Below are positions 16,533-28,112 of a stretch of DNA of 64,000 nt, in pieces. Location: NCBI RefSeq assembly GCF_019704555.1, contig NZ_AP024745.1, positions 3,418,501 to 3,482,500 of the forward strand, read 5' to 3'. This DNA comes from Actinoplanes sp. L3-i22 (GTDB lineage: Bacteria; Actinomycetota; Actinomycetes; Mycobacteriales; Micromonosporaceae). Position 1 is the first letter of the stretch; the number at the start of each line of letters is the position of its first letter. A program made the position numbers and the translations under genes. Under the pieces are notes generated by a model. It saw only the letters and a program-made list of their open reading frames with translations, ran no database searches and was not told where the DNA came from.

Positions 16533-16751
16533 GGTGCACGCTCCCGGGGTGAAGCGAATTCGGTGTCGTTTCCCGGTACGCGCGTCATCGCAAAAAAGTT
16601 CAGTCGTCACTCTCTGTTGTTGATCGGTGACGACATTTGCGCTGGCAGGCGTTCCGGGAGCAAGCGCAGATTACTCGGTGTAACGTAAATTGGCTAGCGC
16701 CGGACGGCGGTTCACCCACCTCGGTAACGGACTGCTGGCATCCTGGTGACG

Positions 16752-16898
16752 ATGACGACGGACAGTGCGCTCTGCGTGTGCGGGCACCCGGCCGGGGCGC
16801 ACCGGCACTATCGCCCGGGCAGTGAATGTGTGACCTGTGCGCCGGGGCGGTGCCCGCGGTTCCGTCGTTCCCGCTGGTGGCGCCGGTGGACGGACTGA
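16752..16898 (+). CDS. 48-aa Cys/His-rich zinc-binding-like small protein
   Basis: A short frame: MTTDSALCVCGHPAGAHRHY then RPGSECVTC and GRCPRFRR. Cys8, Cys10, His12, His17, Cys26, Cys29 and Cys34 give a plausible zinc site of the CxCGH...CxxC...C kind, followed by a very basic Arg/Trp tail. Similar tiny CxCGH proteins occur in actinobacteria without assigned function. The ATG at 16752 or an in-frame GTG at 16746 could start it; the ribosome site is weak. Third-codon positions are strongly G/C, consistent with a real gene. Confidence 0.6.
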   Translation: MTTDSALCVCGHPAGAHRHYRPGSECVTCAPGRCPRFRRSRWWRRWTD

Positions 16899-16932
16899 CC
16901 GGCGCCCGCATGCTGGGCGACCGGGGGTGCGA

Positions 16933-16955
16933 AAGCCTAGTAGCTCTGTAGGCTT
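16933..16955. promoter_or_regulatory. Dyad upstream of sulfotransferase operon
   Basis: AAGCCTA (16933-16939) and TAGGCTT (16949-16955) form a 7-bp inverted repeat with a 9-nt spacer, 45 bp before the sulfotransferase start. The binding protein is unknown. Confidence 0.35.
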
Positions 16956-16999
16956 ACCTCACTTTGCGCGCGAGCTCGCGGCGTTCGAGGGGGGACCCC

Positions 17000-17956
17000 A
17001 TGGCACTTCCCGACTTCCTGATAGCCGGCGTTCCCAAGGCCGGCACGACAGCCCTGCACGCGGCCCTGACCGGGCATCCGGAGCTGTACCTGTCCCCGGT
17101 CAAGGAGCCGAAGTTCTTCCTCTCCGACGGGCCGCCACCGGAGCACGGCGGCCCGGGTGACGTGCAGACCTACCAGGAGCACGTCTGGCGGCGGCCGGAC
17201 TACGAGGCGCTGTTCGCCAAGGCGCCGGCCGGCGCGCGGCTCGGCGAGGCGACCCCGTTCTACCTGCACGACCTGGACGCGCACGACCGGATCCGGAAGC
17301 TGACCCCGGAGGTGCGGATCGTCCTGCTGCTGCGCGACCCGGTGGACCGGGCGCACTCCAACTGGACCCACCTGTGGAACGCCGGCCTGGAGGCGGAGGC
17401 CGACTTCCTGGCCGCCTGCCGCGCCGAGCCGGCCCGGATCGCGGCCGGCTGGGCGCAGTTCTGGCACTACCTGGGCCTGGGGCGGTACGGCCACCAGCTC
17501 GAGCACCTCTACGAGCGCTTCCCGCGCGAGCAGGTGCTGCTGCTGCGCTACAAGGAGCTCAAGGACGCGCCGGCGGCCACGCTCGACCGGGTCTGCGCGT
17601 TCCTCGGGGTGCGCACCGGGCTGCTCACCGCGATCCCGAAGGAGAACGTGAACCGGCACGTCGTCGAGGACACCGCGGTCAACGCGGTGCTGCGCGGCCT
17701 GCTGCGCACCGGCGGCACGTTCGGGCAGCACTTCCCGGTGCCGCTGCGGCTGGCCGCCCGGGGGCCGCTGCTGACGCTGCTGCACCGCAAGAAGGGGACA
17801 CGCCCGGTCACGACACCCGCCGAGCGGGCCGCGCTGCTGCCACACTTCACCGACGACATCGCGCTGCTCCAGGAGCTCACCGGCGAGCGGTTCGACGACT
17901 GGCTGAGCGTCGACCGGCACGCCCGGGCCACACCGCATTCACAGGAGGTCAAGTGA
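17000..17956 (+). CDS. Sulfotransferase family protein
   Basis: 318 aa. The PAPS-binding 5'-phosphosulfate loop is PKAGTTAL near residue 12-19, and the 3'-phosphate loop is [16 protein letters not shown] near 112. These mark a sulfotransferase that moves a sulfo group from PAPS to a hydroxyl or amine, probably on a carbohydrate or lipid acceptor. The ATG at 17000 follows GAGGGGGGA. It overlaps the next gene by four bases (GTGA), so the pair is translationally coupled and the GH43-like partner may act on the same glycan. No PAPS synthesis genes are in view. Confidence 0.88.
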   Translation: MALPDFLIAGVPKAGTTALHAALTGHPELYLSPVKEPKFFLSDGPPPEHGGPGDVQTYQEHVWRRPDYEALFAKAPAGARLGEATPFYLHDLDAHDRIRKLTPEVRIVLLLRDPVDRAHSNWTHLWNAGLEAEADFLAACRAEPARIAAGWAQFWHYLGLGRYGHQLEHLYERFPREQVLLLRYKELKDAPAATLDRVCAFLGVRTGLLTAIPKENVNRHVVEDTAVNAVLRGLLRTGGTFGQHFPVPLRLAARGPLLTLLHRKKGTRPVTTPAERAALLPHFTDDIALLQELTGERFDDWLSVDRHARATPHSQEVK

Positions 17957-18864
17957 CCGTCGGAACCACCACCCTGCCGCTGCCGAGCTGGGAAGACTCC
18001 ACCGTGGTGGTGGAGCCGCCGGGCACCGAGCCGGGGGCCTGGTCCGGCGCGCCCAGCTCGATCGTGGCCGACGGGCACGTCTACCTCGCCTACCGGCTGC
18101 GGCTGCCGATCGGGGCCGGCCGGGGCATCGCCAACGTCGTCGCCCGGTCCTCCGACGGGCTGAACTTCACCGTGGTGGCCGAGATCGGCAAGGACACCTT
18201 CGGGGCGGAATCGCTGGAACGGCCGGCGCTGGTGCGTACCCCGGAGGGGCGCTGGCGGCTCTACGTCAGCGCGGCCACCCCGGAGACCAAGCACTGGCGG
18301 GTCGACCTGCTGGAGGCGGACACCCCGGAAGGGCTGGCCACCGCCGCGGCGGTCACCGTGCTGGCCGGCGACGAGACGGCGGCCTGGAAGGACCCGGTGC
18401 TGCACCACGACGAGCACGGCTGGCACCTGTGGGCGTCGGTGCACCCGCTGGAGTCGTGGGACGACGCCGACCGGATGACCACCGAGTACGCGACCAGCCC
18501 GGACGGCGTGCACTGGACCCGGCGGCGGACCGCGCTGGCCGGCCGGCCCGGGCGCTGGGACGCGCGCGGCGTCCGGGTGTCCTCCGTCCAGGTGACCGGG
18601 GACGAGATCACGGTCGCCTACGACGGGCGGGCGACGGCGGGGGAGAACTGGGAGGAGCGCACCGGGGTGGCCCGCGGCGCGCGCCTGCCGGACGGGACGT
18701 TCGGCGAGCTCACCGCGGAGGAGCACGAGCCGATCGGGAGCCCGCACCCGCCGTACGGGCTGCGCTACCTGAGCCTGGTCGACCTGCCGGACGGGGGCCG
18801 GCGGATCTACTACGAGGCGACGCGTGCGGATGGGGCGCATGACCTCCGTACGGAAAGGGTCTGA
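17953..18864 (+). CDS. GH43/GH32-like five-blade propeller protein
   Basis: 303 aa from the GTG at 17953, which overlaps the sulfotransferase stop and has AGGAGGTC just upstream; the same frame is open much further upstream but only antisense-like to the sulfotransferase. Sequence features resemble glycosidase clans with a five-bladed beta-propeller: [64 protein letters not shown] and a final [21 protein letters not shown]. Candidate catalytic acids cannot be assigned with confidence. No signal peptide is seen, so it is probably cytosolic. Coupling to a sulfotransferase suggests a role in making or trimming a sulfated saccharide. Confidence 0.65.
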   Translation: MTVGTTTLPLPSWEDSTVVVEPPGTEPGAWSGAPSSIVADGHVYLAYRLRLPIGAGRGIANVVARSSDGLNFTVVAEIGKDTFGAESLERPALVRTPEGRWRLYVSAATPETKHWRVDLLEADTPEGLATAAAVTVLAGDETAAWKDPVLHHDEHGWHLWASVHPLESWDDADRMTTEYATSPDGVHWTRRRTALAGRPGRWDARGVRVSSVQVTGDEITVAYDGRATAGENWEERTGVARGARLPDGTFGELTAEEHEPIGSPHPPYGLRYLSLVDLPDGGRRIYYEATRADGAHDLRTERV

Positions 18865-18974
18865 TCGCTCTGGGTTATCGGTCTTGAACCTGAACCCCTG
18901 CTCAAGGATGGTTCGGTACTGAGAGGACCGTCACTCTGGGTGGGGTTGGGCGTGGGCTCCGGACGTCGGTGACC

Positions 18975-19066
18975 TAGCGTGGGGATCGACGTCAGGGCCC
19001 GCGTGACAACAGCGGTGCCCGGTCGAATGGCGGAACCGGCTCACAAGGCTCGGTTCCGCCATTTTT
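18975..19066 (+). ncRNA. Possible short transcript ending in a strong terminator
   Basis: TAGCGT (18975-18980) could be a -10 element; a transcript from about 18988 would run roughly 80 nt to the terminator at 19026-19066. No convincing -35 is seen. The alternative is that this is simply the 3' end of the sulfotransferase operon. Confidence 0.25.
19026..19066 (+). terminator. Intrinsic terminator
   Basis: Perfect 13-bp stem AATGGCGGAACCG / CGGTTCCGCCATT with a 12-nt loop, followed by T residues. It ends transcripts from the sulfotransferase/GH43-like pair before the kinase gene. Confidence 0.85.
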
Positions 19067-19121
19067 GCGGTTTGTGCCGGAGGGTTCGGGGTATCCCGGC
19101 CCAAACGGCGAAGGGACTTCC

Positions 19122-20114
<993 letters not shown>

Positions 20115-20902
20115 CACCCGCCGGGCCGGGCCGTAGCCGCGCGAGCCGCAGAACAGCACGTCCACGTCGGTCATCCCGGCGAGCTCCTCGACCACGTCCC
20201 CGGAGCGCAGCTCGCACACCACGGTCACGTCCGGGACGGTGTCCGCGGCCTTGCGCAGCGCCTCCTCGTAGATCTCCCGCGCGGTGTCCAGGAACGCCCG
20301 CTCGGCGTCGTCCCCGATCATGAACGGCAGCGCGGCGTCCCCGCCGGCCGCGACCGTGACCAGCCGCAGCGGGCTGCCGGTCCGCCGGGCCAGCTCGGCC
20401 CCGGCGGCCAGCGCCGCCCGCCCGTCCGGGGTGTCCACGTAGGCGACGCCGATCCGGCCGGCCGTGCCCGGCGCAGCGCCACCGCCGGCCGGGGTGACCG
20501 CGACCGGGCAGACGCTGCCGGCCAGCAGCCGCTCGGCGGTGCTGCCGGCGAAGATCCGGGCGGCCGGGGCGGCCGCGCCGGAGCCGACCACCAGCAGCGC
20601 GGCGCCGGTCTGCTCGGCGAGGTCGTGCAGGCCGTGCGCGGCCGAGCTGGACGCGACGATCCGGTAGTCGACGCCGGGCGGGTCGTCCAGGGTGGAGCGG
20701 GCCTCGTCGAGCACCCGCTCGGCGGCCCGGTGCCGGTCGGCGATCCACTCCGCGTCGACCCGGCCGGCGCCGATCGCGGACGGCACCGGATGGACCACCG
20801 CGACGATCAGCGGCGCCGCGGTCCGCTCGGCCAGCCACCGGCCGAGCGCGAGCGCGTCGGCGGTGCCGGCGCTGTGGTCGGCCCCGACGATCACCGGGGC
20901 GG

Positions 20903-22324
<1,422 letters not shown>

Positions 22325-22569
22325 GCCGTTCCCCTTCCGACGCGTCAGATCACCGTCATCCCGCGTTCCGGGCCGCGCAAGCCGCGGGCCCGGCTGATCA
22401 GCGCGATGTGTGAACTTCGCCCGTTCAACTTGCGAATCCGCACCCGGCGTACGCGTTGTGCGGCTCCTCCGGTAAACCGCGCGGCAGCCTGCGAGGAGCA
22501 CACCGGGACGGGTACGGTGGGGAGATCGGGCAAATCGCCCGACTCGTTTATTCGGTGGGCGAGGTCGCG

Positions 22570-22908
22570 ATGGGCGAGGCCGTGATCACCACACGGCGGC
22601 AGGCCGACGGCTCCATGATCGTCGATGTGCGTGGCACTCTGGACTCGGCCACCGTGGAGTCACTGCGGGACACGCTCCTGGAGACGCTGCAGCGGGACCG
22701 GCCGACCCTGCTGGTCGTCGACCTGACGTTCGTGACGTTCATGGACTCGGTCGGCATCGGCGCCCTGGTCGCCGGCCAGCGCGCGGCCCGGGACGTGGGC
22801 GCCGGCTTCCAGCTGCGCAACCCGAGTGAGTTCGTGCACCATCAGTTGCGCGTCACCGGTCTGACCGAGCTGCTCGGCCTGACCGGGACCCGTCACTTCA
22901 GCCTCTGA
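22570..22908 (+). CDS. STAS-domain anti-sigma factor antagonist
   Basis: 112 aa. Single STAS domain of the SpoIIAA/RsbV type. The phospho-acceptor Ser60 is in FMDSVGIGAL, at the same place as the regulatory Ser of SpoIIAA (directly after Asp). When unphosphorylated such proteins bind and sequester an anti-sigma kinase. GAGG lies five bases before the ATG at 22570. No kinase partner is adjacent; the SpoIIE phosphatase at 33649 or other unlinked switch proteins could act on it. Confidence 0.88.
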   Translation: MGEAVITTRRQADGSMIVDVRGTLDSATVESLRDTLLETLQRDRPTLLVVDLTFVTFMDSVGIGALVAGQRAARDVGAGFQLRNPSEFVHHQLRVTGLTELLGLTGTRHFSL

Positions 22909-23056
22909 CGTCACTGTTCGCCGTGCTGTCCCGCGTGCTCCGTGGACGCCAGGACGTGAAGCATCCTTGTGATAGCGTCCGGGCCCGCAGCTGTGAGAGT
23001 CGCCCCGCCGTGTGTGCGGCCCGACCGTGGCTGTGTGACCACGGGGGGAAGACAGG

Positions 23057-24565
23057 ATGTTCTCGTCGCGCGCGGCTCGCCGCTCGTTTCTCGGGACGCT
23101 CGCATTCGGGGCGACGGCACTCGCCGCCGGCCTGAGCGTCGCGCGCAAGAAGCCGACCCAGCGGCGCTGGCCGGACCGGTCGTCGATCAGTCCCACCATC
23201 CTGGAGAACCGCGCCGAGGGCGACGGCGGCTGGCGCCCGAACGAGACGGTCAAGGACCGGGCCCGCGAGATCCAGGGGTACGCCTCGACCACGTCGGTGA
23301 ACGCGGGCGAGTGGATCGACTTCCACATCGCGGTCGCCGACGCCCAGCCGTTCACCGTCACGCTGCACCGGATCGGGCACTACGACGGTGCCGGCGGCCG
23401 GATCATGCACTCCACCGGCGAGCTGACCGGCAGCCCGCAGCCGCTGCCCGAGATCGACCCGGAGACCGGGATGATGGACTGCCGGTGGCCGGCCACCTGG
23501 ACGTTCCAGATCCCCGAGGACTGGGCCTCCGGGCTCTTCCTGGCCACCTTCGCGACCCGCGACGGGCTGCACCGGGCGAGCACGCCGTTCGTCGTGCGCA
23601 ACGACGACCGGCGGCCGGAGTTCCTGGTCGTGGTGCCGTTCACGACGTACGCCGCGTACAACACCTGGCCGCTCGACGGGGTGCACGGCAAGAGCCTCTA
23701 CAAGGGCTACCGGCCGGACGGGTCGCTCGGCGGCCTGCCCGAGCGGGCCCACCGGGTGTCCTTCAACCGGCCGTTCTTCAACGGCGGCCGGCCCACCTGG
23801 TTCGCGCTGGACGTCGCCGCCGCACAGTGGATCGAGTCGCACGACTACGACGTCGGTTACGTGACAAGCGTCGACCTGCACGAGGGCCGGGTCGATCCGG
23901 CCCGGCACCGGGCGCTGGTCTTCTCCGGCCACGACGAGTACTGGTCGCCGGCCATGCGCCAGGTGGTCGAGACGGCGATCCGGGACGAGACCCACTGCGC
24001 GTTCCTGACCGCGAACAACGTCTACTGGAACATCCGCCTCGACGCCGACCCGCAGGGTGTCCCCGGCCGGGTGGTGACCTGTTACAAGGGTGCCCCGGAC
24101 CCGGCCCCGGAGGAGCCCGGCCCGACGGTCCTCTGGCGCAGCGTCGGGCACCGCCGCAAGCACGCCGAGGCGCGGCTGCTGGGCGTGGCGTACAACGGGA
24201 TCCTGCGCCAGCCGGTCCCGCTCGTGGTGAGCAAGGCCGACCACTGGTTCTGGTCCGGGACCGGCGTGCGCGACGGCGAGGAGATCCGGGACCTGGTCGC
24301 GGTCGAGGCGGACGGCTGGTGGCCGGCGCTGCCGACCGACTACGAGTCCGCGCAGACCCTGCTGTCCCGCAGTCCGTACCAGGACAAGCTCGGCCGCGGG
24401 TACCAGATCCAGCACACCAGTCTCTGCGAGACCCCGAAGAAGACGATCATGTTCGTCGCCGGGACCTTCCACTGGCCGCTGGCCCTGGCCGAGTCGAAGT
24501 ACACCGACCCGCGGATCCAGCAGGCCACGAAGAACCTCTTCGACCGGTTCCGCAAGTCCACATAG
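23057..24565 (+). CDS. Tat-exported N,N-dimethylformamidase large-subunit-like protein
   Basis: 502 aa. The N-terminus has a twin-arginine-type signal (ARRSFLGTLAFGATALAAG), then a domain with FLVVVPFTTYAAYNTW, ALVFSGHDEYWSPAMR and FLTANNVYWNIR that matches the C-terminal half of the N,N-dimethylformamidase beta subunit family (glutamine-amidotransferase-like fold). No small subunit is nearby and the protein is shorter than the 750+ aa enzyme subunit, so amide hydrolysis is not assured. GGGGGGAAGACAGG precedes the ATG. It ends six bases from the convergent P450 gene. Confidence 0.8.
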   Translation: MFSSRAARRSFLGTLAFGATALAAGLSVARKKPTQRRWPDRSSISPTILENRAEGDGGWRPNETVKDRAREIQGYASTTSVNAGEWIDFHIAVADAQPFTVTLHRIGHYDGAGGRIMHSTGELTGSPQPLPEIDPETGMMDCRWPATWTFQIPEDWASGLFLATFATRDGLHRASTPFVVRNDDRRPEFLVVVPFTTYAAYNTWPLDGVHGKSLYKGYRPDGSLGGLPERAHRVSFNRPFFNGGRPTWFALDVAAAQWIESHDYDVGYVTSVDLHEGRVDPARHRALVFSGHDEYWSPAMRQVVETAIRDETHCAFLTANNVYWNIRLDADPQGVPGRVVTCYKGAPDPAPEEPGPTVLWRSVGHRRKHAEARLLGVAYNGILRQPVPLVVSKADHWFWSGTGVRDGEEIRDLVAVEADGWWPALPTDYESAQTLLSRSPYQDKLGRGYQIQHTSLCETPKKTIMFVAGTFHWPLALAESKYTDPRIQQATKNLFDRFRKST

Positions 24566-24570
24566 GCCGG

Positions 24571-25842
24571 TCAGCGGGCCGGTGCCGGACGGGCCGCCGG
24601 GCGGGGCGTGGACACCGCCAGCGACAGCGGGCCGCGGATGATGCTGGCGTTGCGGCGGCGCAGCGCCCCGGCCCGGCGCAGCCCCGGCATCCGCTCGGCC
24701 AGCATCCGCAGCGCGATCCCGGCCTCCAGCCGGGCCAGCGGCGCCCCCACGCAGTAGTGGATGCCGCCGGAGAAGGCCAGGTGATCGGCCTCCGGCACGC
24801 GGTGCAGGTCGAACCGGTCGGCGTCGGCGTAGACGGCCGGGTCCCGGTTCGCGCCGCCGAGCAGGCAGACGATGAACTGGCCGCGCCGGACCGGCCGGCC
24901 GGCGATCTCGACGTCCTCCCGGGCGCACCGCGCGGTCCGCTGCACCGGCGGGTCCCAGCGCAGCGTCTCCTCGACCGCGGCGCCGGCCAGCCCGGCCGGG
25001 TCGGCGCACAGCGCGTCCCACTGCGCCGGGTGGTCGAGCAGCGCGTTCACCGCGTTGCCGATCAGGTTGACGGTGGTCTCGAAGCCGGCCACCAGCAGCA
25101 GCCGGCACATCGGCAGCAGCTCGTGCGACTGGATCTGGTCACCCTCGGCGGCCAGGATGCGGCTCACCGCGTCGTCGGCCGGCTCGCGTCGGCGCAGCGC
25201 GAACAGCCGGACGAACACCTCGTCCATCGCGTTGCTGGCGGCCCGCAGCGCCGCCGCGTGCCGCAGCGACCGGACCCCGTCGAGCGCGCTGCCGACCACC
25301 GCGCCGTGCTCGGCGAACGCGTCGGCGTCCGCGTCCGGGATGCCCAGCAGGTCGGAGATCACCGCGATCGGCAGCGGCGCCGCGAAGTCGTGCACCACGT
25401 CGAACGTCCCGGTGGCGGCGGCCGCGTCGAGCAGGTCGCCGACCACCCGCTCGACCCGCGGGCGGTAGCCGGCGATCTGCTTCGGGCTGAACGCCGGCTG
25501 CGCCAGGCGGCGCAGCCGGGTGTGCTCCGGCGGATCCTTGTCCAGCATCGACATGTCGATCTCGTCGCCCGGCGCGCCGGGCCCGTTCATCGCCACCGCG
25601 CGCGGACCGAACCGCCGGTCCCGCAGCACGGTGTTGCACACCGCGTGGGTCGCGGTGGTGAAGTCGCCGAGCCGGGTCGGCATCAGCGGCCCGAACGCCC
25701 GGACCTCGTCGTAGACGGCGTACGGATTCTCCCGGCCCTCGGCCAGGTGCAGCCGGGACAGCGGGTCCCGGCGCACCCGGCCCCAGTAGTGGATGGCGAG
25801 TTGGCGCCGGTAGAGCGCGGCGGCGAAGCGCAGAGCCTGCAT
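24571..25842 (-). CDS. Cytochrome P450
   Basis: 423 aa from the ATG at 25842. Class I bacterial P450: I-helix VAGFETTVN, K-helix EETLRW, and heme-binding FSGGIHYCVGAPLAR with the ligand Cys near residue 363. HTRLRRLAQPAFSP is the usual C-helix region. It needs an external ferredoxin and reductase, none of which is adjacent. The substrate is unknown. TAACGT lies seven bases before the ATG, which supports this start over the upstream in-frame extension to 25887. Confidence 0.92.
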   Translation of the reverse strand: MQALRFAAALYRRQLAIHYWGRVRRDPLSRLHLAEGRENPYAVYDEVRAFGPLMPTRLGDFTTATHAVCNTVLRDRRFGPRAVAMNGPGAPGDEIDMSMLDKDPPEHTRLRRLAQPAFSPKQIAGYRPRVERVVGDLLDAAAATGTFDVVHDFAAPLPIAVISDLLGIPDADADAFAEHGAVVGSALDGVRSLRHAAALRAASNAMDEVFVRLFALRRREPADDAVSRILAAEGDQIQSHELLPMCRLLLVAGFETTVNLIGNAVNALLDHPAQWDALCADPAGLAGAAVEETLRWDPPVQRTARCAREDVEIAGRPVRRGQFIVCLLGGANRDPAVYADADRFDLHRVPEADHLAFSGGIHYCVGAPLARLEAGIALRMLAERMPGLRRAGALRRRNASIIRGPLSLAVSTPRPAARPAPAR

Positions 25843-25855
25843 ATTCCGCACGTTA
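25843..25855 (-). promoter_or_regulatory. Leaderless-type -10 element for P450
   Basis: TAACGT (minus strand, 25850-25855), seven bases from the ATG at 25842. Confidence 0.55.
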
Positions 25856-25887
25856 CTGCACGAATCGCCGCCGTCACTCCACGTCAA

Positions 25888-28080
25888 CTAGCGGATTTCC
25901 GCCACGTAACCGCTGACCCAGGCCAGCGCCGCGTTCCAGTTGATCGTCAACTCGTTCGTGGACCACGACTGGATGTCGTCGATGTAGCAGAACTGGCCCA
26001 CACAACCCGTCAGCTTCTCCTGGGCCAGGGGGTCCTGGATCGAGGAGTTCGGGCCGCCGGCCAGGCTGCCGACCGGCGGGTGCGGCAGCGCCGGGTCCAG
26101 CTCGGCGGCGTACCAGCGGCTGTGCTCGTTCTGCGCGCTGACCTCGCCGTACCCGGTGACGTAGGAGCGGTTCAGCGCGTTGCGGCCGAACAGCCAGTCC
26201 AGGCCGGTCAGGACGCCGTCGCGGTAGCGGTCCCGGCCGGTCAGCTTCTGCGCGGCGGCGAGCACCACCAGGTTGTTGGCGACGATGCTGGCCGAGCCCC
26301 AGTCCCACATGTTGTTCGCGGGGGAGTAGGCGACGCCGTACGCCTGCGCCCGCTGGATCGCCAGGTACTTGTCGGCGCCGGCGACCACCTGTGCCTTGAC
26401 CGTGCCCAGGCCGGGCAGTTTGTTCGGGAGCAGGGCCAGGTCGATCTTCGCGGCGGCCGCGGTGGACGCCCAGTCGAAGGCGACCGGGCCGAACACGTCG
26501 GCGGTGTGCTCCGGGGAGGCGGTCACGTCGGTCGCGTACGTCTTCTCGCCGGTGGTGAGGAACAGCTCGGCGGCCGCCCAGTAGAACTCGTCGGACACCT
26601 TCGCGTCGTTGTACGCCCCGCCGCCGACCCCGTCGGACTCCGGCGCGAGCGCGATCGGGTTCGTCTTCGCCGCGGTGTACGCCTTCCGGGCCGCGGCCAG
26701 GGCGCGCTTGGCGAACGCCGGGTCGAACTTGGCGTAGACCCGGGCCGCCTGGGCCGCGGTCGCCGCCAGGTTCAGGGTCGCCGCGGTCGAGACCGGGTGC
26801 AGCTCGCGCGGCTGCGGGTCCTGGGCGGGCAGCAGCGGCAGCCCGGTCCAGGCCTGGTCGTGGATCTTGTGGTGCACCATCCCGTTCGGCGCCTGCATGC
26901 TGAGCAGGAAGTCCAGCTCCCAGCGGACCTCGTCGAGGAGGTCCGGCGTGCGGTTGCCGCTCTCCGGAATTTTGAGATCAACTTTGCGTACGGCCTGGGA
27001 CTGCTCGTACTCGCTGAGCAGTTCCCACACCGAGATCCCGCCGTTGACGACGTACTTGCCGTGGTCGCCGGCGTCGTACCAGCCGCCGCGCACGTCCAGC
27101 GTGTAGTCGCAGACGCCGGGCTGGCAGGGCACGTTGCCGTCGCCCTGGTTCGGGGCGACGTCGACGTGCCCGGCCGCGCGGCCGTAGCCGGGGCGCAGGT
27201 CGTCGCGGATCTCGATGCCGGAGCGCTGGGTGTAGTAGAACTTCAGCGCGTCGGCTCTCAATCCGACATAGGCTGATTTGTCGATGTCGAACGGGCGGGA
27301 CGTCTCGCCGTCCGCGGTGATCGTGAAGCCCGTTCCGGCTTTCGTGTAACGGCTGAAGTCGATCGTCTGGACGTTCTGCCCGGAGCTCGGGTCCACGCCG
27401 TACGGCGAAGTCTTGCCCTTGAATGCGATTTTTCCGTTTTTATCCGACAAAACCCAAGGCAGCGGTGTCGTGGTCTCGGTGACCAGCGTCGCGGCCTTCG
27501 GGCCGGACGGCAGGTAGGCGACCTGGTTGACCCGGACGCGCGGCCCGGTGTCCGGCACGTAGACCTCCGGCGGCACGCCCCCGACCAGCGAGACGTTGTC
27601 CACGCAGAAGTGCCAGGGGTCGGCGCTGCCACCGATCTGGAACGCCACCTGCCCCTGCGCGGTGCTGGTCGACGCGGTGAACGTGTACGCGTAGTGCTGC
27701 GTGTCGCCCAGCACCGGTGACTGCTCGAAGTACGTGTCGTAGGGGCTGACCGCGAGCCCGGTGATCGCCCGGGCGACATGCCCGGCGTCCCCGCTCGCGT
27801 CGAAGCTGAACCGGTACGTCTCGCCGGCGACCAGGTCGATGTCGTTCTGCCCGATCGCGGCGTCCCAGCGGTTGGTGGTCCCGCCGGGCACGTCCACGCA
27901 GGCCCGGCCGTCGGTCAGGCTGATCGGCATGCCCGCGGTGGACCAGAACGGGTCGGCGGTGCCGTCGAATCCGCCGTTGACGACCTGTTCGACTTCATCG
28001 GCATGCGCCGGAGCGGCGGCTCCGACCAGGAGGAGTGCCGCAAAAGCGGCGATTGCGCGGGAGCGCTCCCATAGATGCAT
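25888..28080 (-). CDS. Secreted glycoside hydrolase family 9 cellulase
   Basis: 730 aa. Signal peptide about 1-27 (ending APAHA), CBM4/9-like domain (about 30-165, VNGGFDG...), N-terminal Ig-like domain of GH9 (about 180-265, [17 protein letters not shown]), then the (alpha/alpha)6 catalytic domain. The Asp pair is in [13 protein letters not shown] near residue 334, the His region in [17 protein letters not shown], and the acid Glu in [10 protein letters not shown] near 707. It would hydrolyse beta-1,4-glucan outside the cell. A CebR/CelR-type box overlaps codons 4-8, so expression is probably cellobiose-induced. Confidence 0.93.
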   Translation of the reverse strand: MHLWERSRAIAAFAALLLVGAAAPAHADEVEQVVNGGFDGTADPFWSTAGMPISLTDGRACVDVPGGTTNRWDAAIGQNDIDLVAGETYRFSFDASGDAGHVARAITGLAVSPYDTYFEQSPVLGDTQHYAYTFTASTSTAQGQVAFQIGGSADPWHFCVDNVSLVGGVPPEVYVPDTGPRVRVNQVAYLPSGPKAATLVTETTTPLPWVLSDKNGKIAFKGKTSPYGVDPSSGQNVQTIDFSRYTKAGTGFTITADGETSRPFDIDKSAYVGLRADALKFYYTQRSGIEIRDDLRPGYGRAAGHVDVAPNQGDGNVPCQPGVCDYTLDVRGGWYDAGDHGKYVVNGGISVWELLSEYEQSQAVRKVDLKIPESGNRTPDLLDEVRWELDFLLSMQAPNGMVHHKIHDQAWTGLPLLPAQDPQPRELHPVSTAATLNLAATAAQAARVYAKFDPAFAKRALAAARKAYTAAKTNPIALAPESDGVGGGAYNDAKVSDEFYWAAAELFLTTGEKTYATDVTASPEHTADVFGPVAFDWASTAAAAKIDLALLPNKLPGLGTVKAQVVAGADKYLAIQRAQAYGVAYSPANNMWDWGSASIVANNLVVLAAAQKLTGRDRYRDGVLTGLDWLFGRNALNRSYVTGYGEVSAQNEHSRWYAAELDPALPHPPVGSLAGGPNSSIQDPLAQEKLTGCVGQFCYIDDIQSWSTNELTINWNAALAWVSGYVAEIR
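28058..28071. promoter_or_regulatory. CebR/CelR-type operator at the cellulase start
   Basis: On the minus strand TGGGAGCGCTCCCG matches 13 of 14 bases of the known actinobacterial cellulose-regulon box TGGGAGCGCTCCCA; the central 12 bases are a perfect palindrome. It lies within codons 4-8 of the GH9 gene, a position suited to blocking transcription initiation or elongation by a LacI-type repressor. Confidence 0.85.
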
Positions 28081-28112
28081 GGAGACATATTGATTACCCG
28101 CGTGTTACCGCG

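Noticed and set aside
16941..16960. IdeR/DtxR-like box (TAGGCTTACCT) before the sulfotransferase
   Set aside because: Only one half matches the 19-bp consensus; the other half does not, and no iron genes follow. A shorter dyad at 16933-16955 is listed instead with low confidence.
17374..17952. N-terminal extension of the GH43-like gene
   Set aside because: It is out-of-frame translation of the sulfotransferase gene; the GTGA junction with AGGAGGTC upstream sets the start at 17953.
22738..22762. Idea that the STAS proteins lack the phospho-acceptor Ser (DSVG, DSIG instead of DSSG)
   Set aside because: In SpoIIAA and RsbV the phosphorylated Ser is the one directly after Asp, and it is present in both proteins here.
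22969..27276. Very long open frame (over 1,400 codons) on the plus strand across the dimethylformamidase-like, P450 and GH9 genes
   Set aside because: It is rich in Arg/Pro/Ala/Gly with no domain, and three well-supported genes lie in other frames or strands. It is a by-product of GC-rich third positions.
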